This document shows, in pieces, positions 1-8,528 of a stretch of DNA of 23,919 nt. Source of the DNA: a virus; the IMG/VR virus record IMGVR_UViG_3300043410_001900, positions 1-23,919 of that record. One strand, 5' to 3'. Made by a program: the position numbers and the translations under genes. Numbering within the stretch: position 1 is the stretch's first letter; every line of letters begins with the position of its first letter. The notes below the pieces were generated by a model. That model searched no databases and had not been told where the DNA came from. It worked only from the letters and a program-made list of their open reading frames with translations.

Positions 1-3000
1 CGCCGCCGATCCGGTTCATGATGTCCGCCCACTCCTGCTTTATTTCTGAAGCAATGTCTTCACCTCTATTTCTTGCTTCACCCCCCAAAGTTTCCAGCTC
101 TCTCCTTCTTGAATCGAGCTTTTCGTGCTCGGCTTTCGGTAATGCAAAGCCCTTTTTCCGGCCCTCTTGCGCCCAGTCCGACTGAATTTCTTCGATAAAC
201 AGCACCTTGTCGCCTTCGGTATCGGTGCGGTCGTTGAAACGAATGTGCGCCAGGATATTCGGCTCGGACCAGTGAGATGAGGCGTATGCCGCCGCTGTAC
301 CGGTGGAGGACTGGATGGTCATGATCCCGTGGTTTCGCTCGGCCAGCGTTTTGAACGCGGCCATTTGCTGGCCATTCAGGCCATTAAACTCCACCGCACC
401 CCTCGCATCATCGGAACCATAATCGAGATCCGCGTAGCCCTCAGCCGAAAGATCAACCAGAAAGTCTTCCAGCTGATACGCATGAGGGAACGTAATGGAT
501 CCTGAGTGTCCAGCATCCGTCGCCTCGGGGAGGGTAATCAACAGCTCACGATAGTTCTGGCCGCCCGGTAGGGTGTATTCATCATATTTCGTCGCGTTTA
601 CCTTACGCTCCGCTTCGATGACCATGAAATCCATCGCTTGGATTTCTGAGGCGCGATCAAGCAGAACTTGGCCCTGGGGATCCACGACCCGCCAAGAGCC
701 TTCCTCATTGCGTTCGGCCTTGAGATTCCGGCGAGTGGTGCCCTCACCCTTCAAAACCTCATTTACCTCGACCCCATTGTCTTTCACAAATGCCAGCACA
801 TCGGTTTTGGAGAGCTTGGCCTTGCCCTTGAGCGTCAGGTAGTCCTCAAGACCCGACCACAGCATCTCGTCGTGTTTGATACCCAATGGGGCTGCGTTCG
901 AACGAACCCAAGCCAGCCATTGCGCTGCCGGTTGCGCGGCGACCTTGGCAGTTTCAATGCCTCGCTCCAGGCTGGAATAGAACACCGGACGACTGAGGGT
1001 CGGTTGTTCGGAGGTCGGACGACGGGTGGGAGCGCGTTCGGTGCTGAAGCGGGGGGCGCTTTCTTTGCCGACGGCCACCGGGCCGCCTTGCGCATAGGCA
1101 TTCAGGGTTGCTTCAAGATGCTTTCGCAGCGCTTCGACATCGGAGAAATAGCGGGAAGACCCGAGCCCTTGCTGGGCCAGCTTCTTTGACACCTCCTTCA
1201 GCCATTGCACGATGGCATTGAACAGCTTCTTGAATTTGCCCGGATTGGCTTCCGCCAGCTGCTGGGCAAACACGGGATCGGCTAGGGCATCCCCCACAAA
1301 ATCCCCCAGCAGCTCTTCTTCCGCCGCTTCGCGGTCATAGGTGTCTTTGTGGCCTCCGGCAATCGCATTCAGTCGCGATTGATACTCCGAGAAATCTTTG
1401 TAATAGCCACGGGCCTGCTCGGCAAACCACTGGTACAGATCGGGTCGATCCTTTTTCAACTGGTGGAGGAGTTCGTGTCCGGCAATGGGGATGAACCCGA
1501 TTTTGCTGTCGAGATTGACGTAGTTAACGCCTTCGTAGTTGATGCCGTTGAACTGATCGAACCGTTCGTGGCTGGGGGTAATGCCAACAACTTCCGTGCC
1601 AAACGCTGCCCTTGTGGCTTCGGCAAATTCAGCAAGAGATTCAGGCAAATCCCTTTGGACATAGGCGTTCTCCCATTCTGGAATTTTAAAATGCCGAGCC
1701 AGCACCCGATTGATGGCTTTGGCTTTGGACTGATCGGCGGAAACGGGGGCAGCCTCCTTGGCGTCGGGGCGTTCACCGGGCAGCTCCTGTCGAAGCAGCG
1801 TTTCCGGGCGGCGGAACAGGAGCGTTCCGCTTTCGGTTTTTTTCGTTTTGATTTCCTTGACGAACGCCTCAAAAGCCCGGTTGATGGCTTTCCGCTCTTC
1901 ACCCGCCGGGAAGGGTTGCTTAAAACCCCAGGGCGTCATGATCCCAGCCCGTTCCGGGGCGTAGTTGAGGAAAGGGCTGGAGGCGCCCTGAGCCGCAATC
2001 CGGTCTTCCACAAACCCCTGGAAGGCGCGGGCTGCCATTTCGTGGGGGGTCGTCCAGTAATCGGTGCCCCGCCCCTGATCCAGCTCTTTGGCGTTCATGG
2101 CGAATTCGGTGGGCACCTTGCGGGTTTTCTCTTCCCCGGACTGGGCCGAAGCCAGGAGCTTGAGGCGCCCGCTGTAGCGGGTCATGTCGTTCCGCAGGCG
2201 ATCCATCACCCCGCTCTGGGTGGCGCTGTCAAAACCGCTCCGGCCTCGAACCGCCTTGTAAATCGAGCTGAGTTGTTCCAATGCCGCATTCGACCAGCGC
2301 ATACCATTGAGTCGGACACTCTTGTTGCCGGTCGGCGTCGGCGCTATTTCCAGCGCTTCCCCAGCCAGAATCTGTTGCGCTACCGTATCAAAGGCCGCCA
2401 ATTGCTCGGCGCTGGCGGGCTTGTTATGGCGTTTGTAGTATTGGGGGTTTTTCTCGCTGGCCAAGTCATTGCGAAGGTCGGTCAGACGGCGGGCCACCTC
2501 TTCCCGTGACGTCGCGACGAAGGCATCCGCCTTGAGGGTATCGTCCACATAGGTCTCGGCCTTTCGGAGCAGGGTGTCGATGATGTGGTTGTAGGCTGTT
2601 CTTAGCTCCTCGCGGACCCCTGAATTGTTCCGCTTGAAGCCGCCACTGGCCATGTCGGATTCAGCGCCTTGAACCTTGAACAGTTTGGTGCCATCCGGCA
2701 GCACTTGCCATTGCCCGGACGCTTTGCCGTCCTGCCGCCCGAGATAATGGTCCAGCGCATGGAACCACTCGTGTGCCAGCGCCCCGGCTCCATTCATCTT
2801 GGTCAGGTTAATGACGGATCGGTCCCGCTCATAATGGGCTTTGGCGCTAGTGAGCCCCTGCCCTCTCGCGCCAAACGCCAAGGCCAGATCGCCATTCAGT
2901 CCGATGGCTTCCGGCGGAATCGCCATCACCTCGGCCAGATCCATGAGCCCGTCATAGGCGGCATTCATGACCTCCTGACGTTCGATCTGGTTATTCCAGT

Positions 3001-6000
3001 TCCCAAACTCCACCCCGCGAAAACCAAAGGTTTCCATGAAGTCCCGGCCTTCGACATCGCCCTGACGGCGTTCAGCGCCGGTTCGGTTCGTCCGGTCCGG
3101 GGTCGGCAAATCCGCCTCGCCAAAAGTGGTGTTGGTTTCGAGAATGGCGCGGGCATGCTGGACCATGTATTCCATGGCCGCCCTTCGGGAGAGGAACGTT
3201 TCACTGACGACCTTGACCCGCTTGCGGTCATTGATTTCGCGCCAGATCTCATAGGGCTGGTCCCCATTGTCGTTACGCGGGCCGACCGGAATGATCTTGT
3301 GCTTGAGGGCGACCGCCGTCAGCGGCAAGGCTTCTTGCGCCGCTTCCTGGCTTTCATAGGTGTTGTCGGGACCGCCGACCATTTTGGCTTGGCCGAATCG
3401 GTCCTTTTGTCGCTTGTCCCGAATGACCCATCGGCCTTCGCCGGGGCCTGCCACAATCTGGCTGATTTCATACCGCCTGGCCCACGTCGGCGTCTCATCG
3501 TTGACCGCGGATTTCCGCCGGGGGCCGGTGCTGATGGCATCATCCTTGCGGGCACCGCCAATCTTTTCCCCCAGATCCTCAATTTTTTCGGGAATCGTTC
3601 GGGTTTTCTGGCTCACCACCCGCTTCTTTCGGGTTGCCGTGTTTGCTGGCGTTTTTTCAGGTGGCTCTGTCGGCTTTTGGGCTTCAGTCGCAGGCTGGAC
3701 TTTGGCGTCAATCAGTTCCTGAATGGACTGATTTGCGGCAACATCATCAAGATCCTGGTAATAGAAATCCTCGACTGCGTGAGCGATCTCCTCTTCCGTG
3801 ATGCCTGCATCGACGGCCTTTTCGATCAGCGACCGATTCAGCCGGTCGAATCGATTGGCGATAGCCATGACCGGGTGGTCAATGGCGTTGTTGGCGGCAA
3901 AGAACCCGTAAGCGAATCCTTCCGGGGTGGCGCTTCGGGCGTTCTTCGTGGCAAGACTTTTGCCGCCATAAAGCTTGTGCATCTTGGAGCCTTCGGTCGG
4001 CTCAACGGGTGCAATCGGGAGGTCCGCATTGAAACGACCCCAAAGAAGGGTTTTTTTGGTGTAGGGGTCTCCGATGTGATTCGGATCAAATGAAAGTCGC
4101 CAGGGCGGAAGACCGCCCAGCTTCTCGATGCGACCTACGGGATTCTCAACGGCCCAGATGGCGGGCTTGAAGTATTCAATGGTAGCCAGCGTCTGGTGAA
4201 CCAGTTTGACGGAGGCCACGGTTCGGCCATCAGAGTCCTTGGCTGCAAAATGACGCGCTCCGCTGGAGGCAAAGTCGGTGCAGGGACAGGCCGCCAGAAT
4301 CGCGTAGATATCCCGGCCTTCAAACATGTCCTGCGTATCGTTGAAGAACTCGGTACCGAACTTATTAACGTCACCAAATTCCGGGTCATCCTGAATATCG
4401 AAACGGTAGACCTGATAACCCGCTTCTTCCCAGGGAGCCGACCATGATCCGGTCAAATCAAACAGGGACAGGACGATGCGTTCGCTGTTGCCGTTGCTCT
4501 TGTCCTTGCCTTGCGCCTTTGCATGGGCCTGCCATTCAGCGATGCGGACCTTGGCTTCGGCAGGCGTCATCCAGCCATGATCCTTGTTGTAGACCTTGAC
4601 CTTCTCACCCAGCCTGACGATTTCGCCTTTGGTGGGCGCATCGAAAATATGGGTGACTTTCTGGTCGTTTTCTACGCTGGCTTGTTGCGCCCTGTTGAAT
4701 TCCTCAACAATTTCACCCAGCTCGCGATCATCGACCCCCGCGCCAGCATGCTCGGGTGCCGTCGATCCCGACTGGGGGCCTGCCGTTACCTTGGGTCGCT
4801 TGAGCTCTCGGGGTTCTGGTTTTGCGGCGGGGGCGGGTTCGCTGGAACGGGATCGGCTGTCGTTTTCTCCTTGGGGGTTTTCCTTGGCTTGGGCGGGTTC
4901 TTTTTCCATTCCCTGAGCATTTTCAGGGCCATTTTCGCGTGTTCTCCCATTGATGACTCTCCATAGGTCAGCCATGATTTCAGTGTCGGATCGAGGGCTG
5001 TCCAGCAGCGCTTCGATTTTTTCGTCGCCCAGGATTTGGATCGCTTCCCGAGCTAGATCAGAAAGGGTACGCGCCATGGCGTGCGCCTCAGGATCATAAG
5101 CCTCTTCTTCAAGGATAAAACCATAGTCGGGCATTTCTTCCATGCCCGGCTGGCTCAGCCACTGTTCCACATCGCTCTCAGTCAGGGTCGCCTGATTCTT
5201 GGCCGCCCGCAGTAAGGATCGAATTTCCTTGCGTCGCTCTTTAGCCAGGTCGATCACATTCGGCGCCGTCCGATTTTCGCCAATTTGATCAAGCAGATGG
5301 CCGATCAATCGTTCCTGCCGAACCCCGAGAGGTTTTCCGGCCATGGCCTTATCGATGGCCTGCTTAACTTGATCAACCGTCATGACCAGATCTTCAGGCA
5401 GATTTTTAAACCAGTCTGGATTGACGGAAGGCGTTCTGCCGATGATGGTGCCGTGCTCGTCTCGAACATAGCTCACATCGCCGCCTTTCACCAGATCGTG
5501 CTTAAAGGACGGCAAGGCGCTTCGATAAACCTCGCGCTTCATGCGGGGATCGTCGTAAATCGAGCGCGGGACTGCGAAATCCGATGGCGAGGCTGTTGCC
5601 GCCAGATTCTGTTGCTCCTGTTCGGTGTTCCAGAACGCTTCAGCTATCCGTTGTTGATGTTCCGGGTCCAGATCGCTCCAGGGCTTGGGCAGCAATTGGC
5701 GGCCTTTGGGGATGACGCCGACCAGAGATTCCCGGCTTTTACGCGGCATTTTGTTCCAGGCTGCTCCGGCACTTTTCAGGCGGGCCGCGGCCATGCCTTG
5801 CTGAAACATGGCAGAAGATGCCTCCTCAGTCTGCGCATCAAGTACGGATGGCAAAGGAGCGTCTGTCGTACCGGCTGGGGCAGTTTCAGCGCCTGTCAGT
5901 GATTGGCTCAGTTTTGACTGAAGGTCGGGACGAATCTGTGACCATGACTGGCCCACCAGTTTTTTTCCGAACGGGTTCGCCCCCCGCGCCTTGGTTCCCC

Positions 6001-8452
6001 AGCCCGCATTGACGATGACTTTTTCACGATCCTCTGGCGTCAGACGATCCCATTCCGCTACTGGGGTCGGGTCGGACCGCTCCAGGGGATAATGGCTTTC
6101 GTGGCTCCCTTCAGTCGATCCGGGTTCGCTTTCAGATAGTCCGTCAGGATTTGCTCCAGCCCCGGAGGAAAAATGATCGTGATCACCGATGGATCTTGTG
6201 GTGGGCTCTGGTTGGTCGATGCTTCCATCTGAACCTGTTCCAGCTCCTCCGTTACGATCAGCGACAGGTAGTACGCCTGCTCCTCCAGCAAGGCCACCAC
6301 TTTCTCCACCAGCTCCTCCAATTTGCTCTTCGCCATTTCCCCCTCCGGTAATCGCGTTTGGCGTTCCTGCCGCTTCTTGCGCAAGCTGTGCGTGAGCGGA
6401 ATCCAGCGTGGACTGAAGGGTTTCGGAAATCAGCGGGGACCGCTTATTTTCGGGGCCGGATGCCCCTCCCTGCTTGAGTGCCAACTCCGCACCCTTGGCC
6501 AGCGTGACTTGCCCGCCAACGCCCACCAATGTCGCAACCAAGGTTTGATTGATTGCCGATGGCCGCTCCTTCAGATAATCCATCCCCGTCTTTTCCGGGT
6601 GCAATGTGGCCCACTCCATCAAATCCTGGAGCGAGGTTGCCACCTGTTCGGCGGGTACCTCAGTCGCCAATTGGTGGGTCAGCACCTTCATGAAAGAAGA
6701 CCCGGCCTTGATGTCTTTCAGGAGATAGCCCACAGGAAGGACTTCGGTTCCATATTCGATCAGGCCCTGAGCGGTGGCGTTAGTCAGCGCCATGGGCACG
6801 TTCGCGCCTTCATCGCGGGATTCGCCATAAGCCGACCCCGCTGTCATGGCCGTCATGGGGCCAAGCAGCAGATTGGGATTGTCGGTTGCGATGGCGGCTG
6901 GAACCAGAAGACCGTTCTGCACCAAAGATTGGATGCCGGAATAAAAGCCTCTGGCAATATCGTTATCGGCCTGCGGCGTGAACTTTTTACGTAAAAAGGT
7001 TTGCCCCTGACGAAGATCCCGAATGCCGGATTCAATTCGTGCGCCGGTGTCTTCAGGGAGAATGCCCCTGTCAGCCAGCGGGCCTGTCAGGTATTCACTG
7101 AGAGCGCCTGCCCCCGCTTCTGCGCTCCCCAATAACCCTTCGCTAGCCCCATAGAGACCGGCAAGGGCCGCGCTTCCAGTGCGTCTATATACGTCTCTGA
7201 GACTTAAGCTGTCGTCTTCTTTGGCGGGCTGGGTAGGCCGTCCCAGATGAATGTCCTCTCCGGCCAGCTTGGCCGCAGTATTGTGGTCATAGCCTTGATC
7301 AATGTAGGTTTGCACCCGATCTTCCCGACGCGTTCCGACCCCGGTCTGAGCCAGGCGCGATCCCATAGCGTCATCGGCTTCCCGATAAGAAGTATCGAGA
7401 TAGCGAGCCACTCGGCCTTCAACGTCATTTGCGTTGATCATGCGAGCACGTTCGGCGGGACTCGCCGCATCGTATTTTGCTCGAACCGCTTCTATGAAAC
7501 CGGGCTTGACGGCCGCACCAAAAAGTTCCGGGGAAAAGGCCTGTCCTTCTTTTCCCAGGTTGGCGCGGAAAGCCCCAGCAAAACGGTTTTCATTGGTAGT
7601 TGCTTCGATGCCACCAGGGAGTGAGGTCCAGACCGAAGACAGTGCTTTGCCAATTTCAGCGTGGATCTTGGGATCGTTGGAGCGAAGATCCCCCAGGAGG
7701 CTGCGTCCGGTCTTATTGGCGTAAGTTTCTTGCGCCAGATTCCACGCGGCTTGATCCTGACTCTCAGGGGAGAAGTCTTTTAGACCGAGCTTTTGAGCTT
7801 GATCGTCCCACGTGCCCTCAAGGAATTGATAGCGACCGGCAGCGGTCGAAGTTTGGCCCTGATTCGGTCCTGATTGAATGCGGATAGGCTTTCGCGGATG
7901 GTCGGTCAGATTTCCAAACCGGGTGCCGCCATACAGCACGTCGTAGCCAGGAGATTCGGTTCCGGCCAAGGTATCGAGCAATGCCCGTCCTTCGGCAGGA
8001 ATGTGCAAATTTTGAGCGCGAGTCGGCGTCTTGGGATTTTTAAGCCCCGGAATATCTTCATCGCGAAAGGCATCAGAAAAAACAGTTTTGGCTTGATCGG
8101 CCACCGCATGGGCACCTGCTGCGACCAGCCGGCCAGCATCGTGAGCGACCCGGCCCACCTTGCCGGATCCAGTGACGCTATCAAAACGTTCCCGCACCAG
8201 ATCCAATTCATCTGGCGGGGACATCGGGGCCACCACCGTATCAAAAAAGCGGTTCCTGACGATTTCCTGCTCGTCGCTGCTCAGCGAACGATAAGCCGAA
8301 GAATCCGCTACCTCTTTCCAGTGCTTGGTTTTGGGGGGCGATGCAGCGGGCTCTGTGGCCGCCAAGCGGTTTTCCTGTTCAGTTTGGTTTGAGCGCGATT
8401 CCGGGGCGGAGTTTTCGGTGCCGACCCGGACAGGATCAAGTAGCGTGGTCAT
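1..8452 (-). CDS. Giant phage polyvalent protein, C-terminus beyond window (at least 2,817 aa)
   Basis: One reading frame stays open from the ATG at 8452 to the window edge; AGGGA lies 6 nt upstream of the start. Residues ~155-285 match the lambda R lysozyme/transglycosylase fold (GH104-like): Glu166 in GTES, a TDHPRK block, TAAGRYQF, FSPESQD and WTSLPG at 275. Residues ~417-660 are rich in Ala, Gly and aliphatics and may contact membrane. Residues ~1325-1525 form a C5-cytosine methyltransferase-like domain: FDLTGSW 1331-1337, PC 1390-1391 with the likely catalytic Cys, ENP 1436-1438. Residues ~1790-2000 resemble LPD1, with FRGVEFGNW and zinc motif HEWFH 1894-1898. A second peptidase-like domain has HELLH 2326-2330 and acidic EEELLGD near 2375. 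Residues ~2725-2765 (HWSEPN, EEIQSDW) match another polyvalent-associated domain. Such multidomain proteins are thought to be packaged and injected with phage DNA; that role is inferred. No activity has been shown here. Confidence 0.9.
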   Translation of the reverse strand, partial: MTTLLDPVRVGTENSAPESRSNQTEQENRLAATEPAASPPKTKHWKEVADSSAYRSLSSDEQEIVRNRFFDTVVAPMSPPDELDLVRERFDSVTGSGKVGRVAHDAGRLVAAGAHAVADQAKTVFSDAFRDEDIPGLKNPKTPTRAQNLHIPAEGRALLDTLAGTESPGYDVLYGGTRFGNLTDHPRKPIRIQSGPNQGQTSTAAGRYQFLEGTWDDQAQKLGLKDFSPESQDQAAWNLAQETYANKTGRSLLGDLRSNDPKIHAEIGKALSSVWTSLPGGIEATTNENRFAGAFRANLGKEGQAFSPELFGAAVKPGFIEAVRAKYDAASPAERARMINANDVEGRVARYLDTSYREADDAMGSRLAQTGVGTRREDRVQTYIDQGYDHNTAAKLAGEDIHLGRPTQPAKEDDSLSLRDVYRRTGSAALAGLYGASEGLLGSAEAGAGALSEYLTGPLADRGILPEDTGARIESGIRDLRQGQTFLRKKFTPQADNDIARGFYSGIQSLVQNGLLVPAAIATDNPNLLLGPMTAMTAGSAYGESRDEGANVPMALTNATAQGLIEYGTEVLPVGYLLKDIKAGSSFMKVLTHQLATEVPAEQVATSLQDLMEWATLHPEKTGMDYLKERPSAINQTLVATLVGVGGQVTLAKGAELALKQGGASGPENKRSPLISETLQSTLDSAHAQLAQEAAGTPNAITGGGNGEEQIGGAGGESGGLAGGAGVLPVADRNGGAGTGSDGSIDQPEPTTRSIGDHDHFSSGAGANPDGLSESEPGSTEGSHESHYPLERSDPTPVAEWDRLTPEDREKVIVNAGWGTKARGANPFGKKLVGQSWSQIRPDLQSKLSQSLTGAETAPAGTTDAPLPSVLDAQTEEASSAMFQQGMAAARLKSAGAAWNKMPRKSRESLVGVIPKGRQLLPKPWSDLDPEHQQRIAEAFWNTEQEQQNLAATASPSDFAVPRSIYDDPRMKREVYRSALPSFKHDLVKGGDVSYVRDEHGTIIGRTPSVNPDWFKNLPEDLVMTVDQVKQAIDKAMAGKPLGVRQERLIGHLLDQIGENRTAPNVIDLAKERRKEIRSLLRAAKNQATLTESDVEQWLSQPGMEEMPDYGFILEEEAYDPEAHAMARTLSDLAREAIQILGDEKIEALLDSPRSDTEIMADLWRVINGRTRENGPENAQGMEKEPAQAKENPQGENDSRSRSSEPAPAAKPEPRELKRPKVTAGPQSGSTAPEHAGAGVDDRELGEIVEEFNRAQQASVENDQKVTHIFDAPTKGEIVRLGEKVKVYNKDHGWMTPAEAKVRIAEWQAHAKAQGKDKSNGNSERIVLSLFDLTGSWSAPWEEAGYQVYRFDIQDDPEFGDVNKFGTEFFNDTQDMFEGRDIYAILAACPCTDFASSGARHFAAKDSDGRTVASVKLVHQTLATIEYFKPAIWAVENPVGRIEKLGGLPPWRLSFDPNHIGDPYTKKTLLWGRFNADLPIAPVEPTEGSKMHKLYGGKSLATKNARSATPEGFAYGFFAANNAIDHPVMAIANRFDRLNRSLIEKAVDAGITEEEIAHAVEDFYYQDLDDVAANQSIQELIDAKVQPATEAQKPTEPPEKTPANTATRKKRVVSQKTRTIPEKIEDLGEKIGGARKDDAISTGPRRKSAVNDETPTWARRYEISQIVAGPGEGRWVIRDKRQKDRFGQAKMVGGPDNTYESQEAAQEALPLTAVALKHKIIPVGPRNDNGDQPYEIWREINDRKRVKVVSETFLSRRAAMEYMVQHARAILETNTTFGEADLPTPDRTNRTGAERRQGDVEGRDFMETFGFRGVEFGNWNNQIERQEVMNAAYDGLMDLAEVMAIPPEAIGLNGDLALAFGARGQGLTSAKAHYERDRSVINLTKMNGAGALAHEWFHALDHYLGRQDGKASGQWQVLPDGTKLFKVQGAESDMASGGFKRNNSGVREELRTAYNHIIDTLLRKAETYVDDTLKADAFVATSREEVARRLTDLRNDLASEKNPQYYKRHNKPASAEQLAAFDTVAQQILAGEALEIAPTPTGNKSVRLNGMRWSNAALEQLSSIYKAVRGRSGFDSATQSGVMDRLRNDMTRYSGRLKLLASAQSGEEKTRKVPTEFAMNAKELDQGRGTDYWTTPHEMAARAFQGFVEDRIAAQGASSPFLNYAPERAGIMTPWGFKQPFPAGEERKAINRAFEAFVKEIKTKKTESGTLLFRRPETLLRQELPGERPDAKEAAPVSADQSKAKAINRVLARHFKIPEWENAYVQRDLPESLAEFAEATRAAFGTEVVGITPSHERFDQFNGINYEGVNYVNLDSKIGFIPIAGHELLHQLKKDRPDLYQWFAEQARGYYKDFSEYQSRLNAIAGGHKDTYDREAAEEELLGDFVGDALADPVFAQQLAEANPGKFKKLFNAIVQWLKEVSKKLAQQGLGSSRYFSDVEALRKHLEATLNAYAQGGPVAVGKESAPRFSTERAPTRRPTSEQPTLSRPVFYSSLERGIETAKVAAQPAAQWLAWVRSNAAPLGIKHDEMLWSGLEDYLTLKGKAKLSKTDVLAFVKDNGVEVNEVLKGEGTTRRNLKAERNEEGSWRVVDPQGQVLLDRASEIQAMDFMVIEAERKVNATKYDEYTLPGGQNYRELLITLPEATDAGHSGSITFPHAYQLEDFLVDLSAEGYADLDYGSDDARGAVEFNGLNGQQMAAFKTLAERNHGIMTIQSSTGTAAAYASSHWSEPNILAHIRFNDRTDTEGDKVLFIEEIQSDWAQEGRKKGFALPKAEHEKLDSRRRELETLGGEARNRGEDIASEIKQEWADIMNRIGG
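6058..6336 (-). CDS. Candidate overprinted small gene nested in the giant gene (92 aa)
   Basis: I do not recognise this protein. It starts at ATG 6336 behind GGAGGGGGAA, a strong ribosome binding site with good spacing, and ends at TAG 6058-6060. The N-terminal ~40 residues look like an amphipathic helix or coiled coil (LEELVEKVVALLEEQ), followed by a Ser/Pro/Gln linker and a second helical part. Its codons mostly end in G or C, like the neighbouring genes. The overlapping giant-protein frame here (residues ~706-799) is a Gly/Ser/Pro/Glu linker with many GGA, GCT and GGT codons. That contrast suggests the nested frame is the constrained one. Alternatives are chance composition, or a patch of the giant protein that was once read in this frame. 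The in-frame ATG at 6384 lacks a comparable ribosome binding site, so I prefer 6336. Confidence 0.55.
   Translation of the reverse strand: MAKSKLEELVEKVVALLEEQAYYLSLIVTEELEQVQMEASTNQSPPQDPSVITIIFPPGLEQILTDYLKANPDRLKGATKAIIPWSGPTRPQ
6337..6346 (-). promoter_or_regulatory. Shine-Dalgarno of the nested gene
   Basis: On the minus strand the bases directly before ATG 6336 read GGAGGGGGAA, giving an anti-SD match of GGAGG with about 5 nt spacing. It lies in the middle of the giant reading frame, where no ribosome binding site would be needed, and this decides the start chosen for the nested gene. Confidence 0.5.
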
Positions 8453-8473
8453 GAGCTATCCCTAATGCAGGAC

Positions 8474-8510
8474 AATAAAAAACCCCGAAGGCTTTTCGGC
8501 CTCGGGGTTC
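8474..8510 (-). terminator. Rho-independent terminator between the internal-protein operon and the giant gene
   Basis: On the minus strand, AACCCCGAGGC and GCCTTCGGGGTT pair around a CGAAAA loop, with one bulged T, and the hairpin is followed by a TTTTTTA run at 8483-8477. It sits just after the stop of the 494-residue gene and 22 nt before the giant gene's ATG. There is no room for a normal promoter between terminator and ATG, so the giant gene needs readthrough or a promoter inside the upstream gene. Confidence 0.9.
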
Positions 8511-8528
8511 GTTGGGGAGCGATGGCGG

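Noticed and set aside
2669-4093. Long plus-strand open frames opposite the giant gene (also 1349-2509, 6323-6994)
   Set aside because: They run antisense to a frame with clear conserved domains; their composition (Arg/Gly/Phe/His patches) is what GC-rich codons give on the opposite strand, and no ribosome sites or family motifs are seen.
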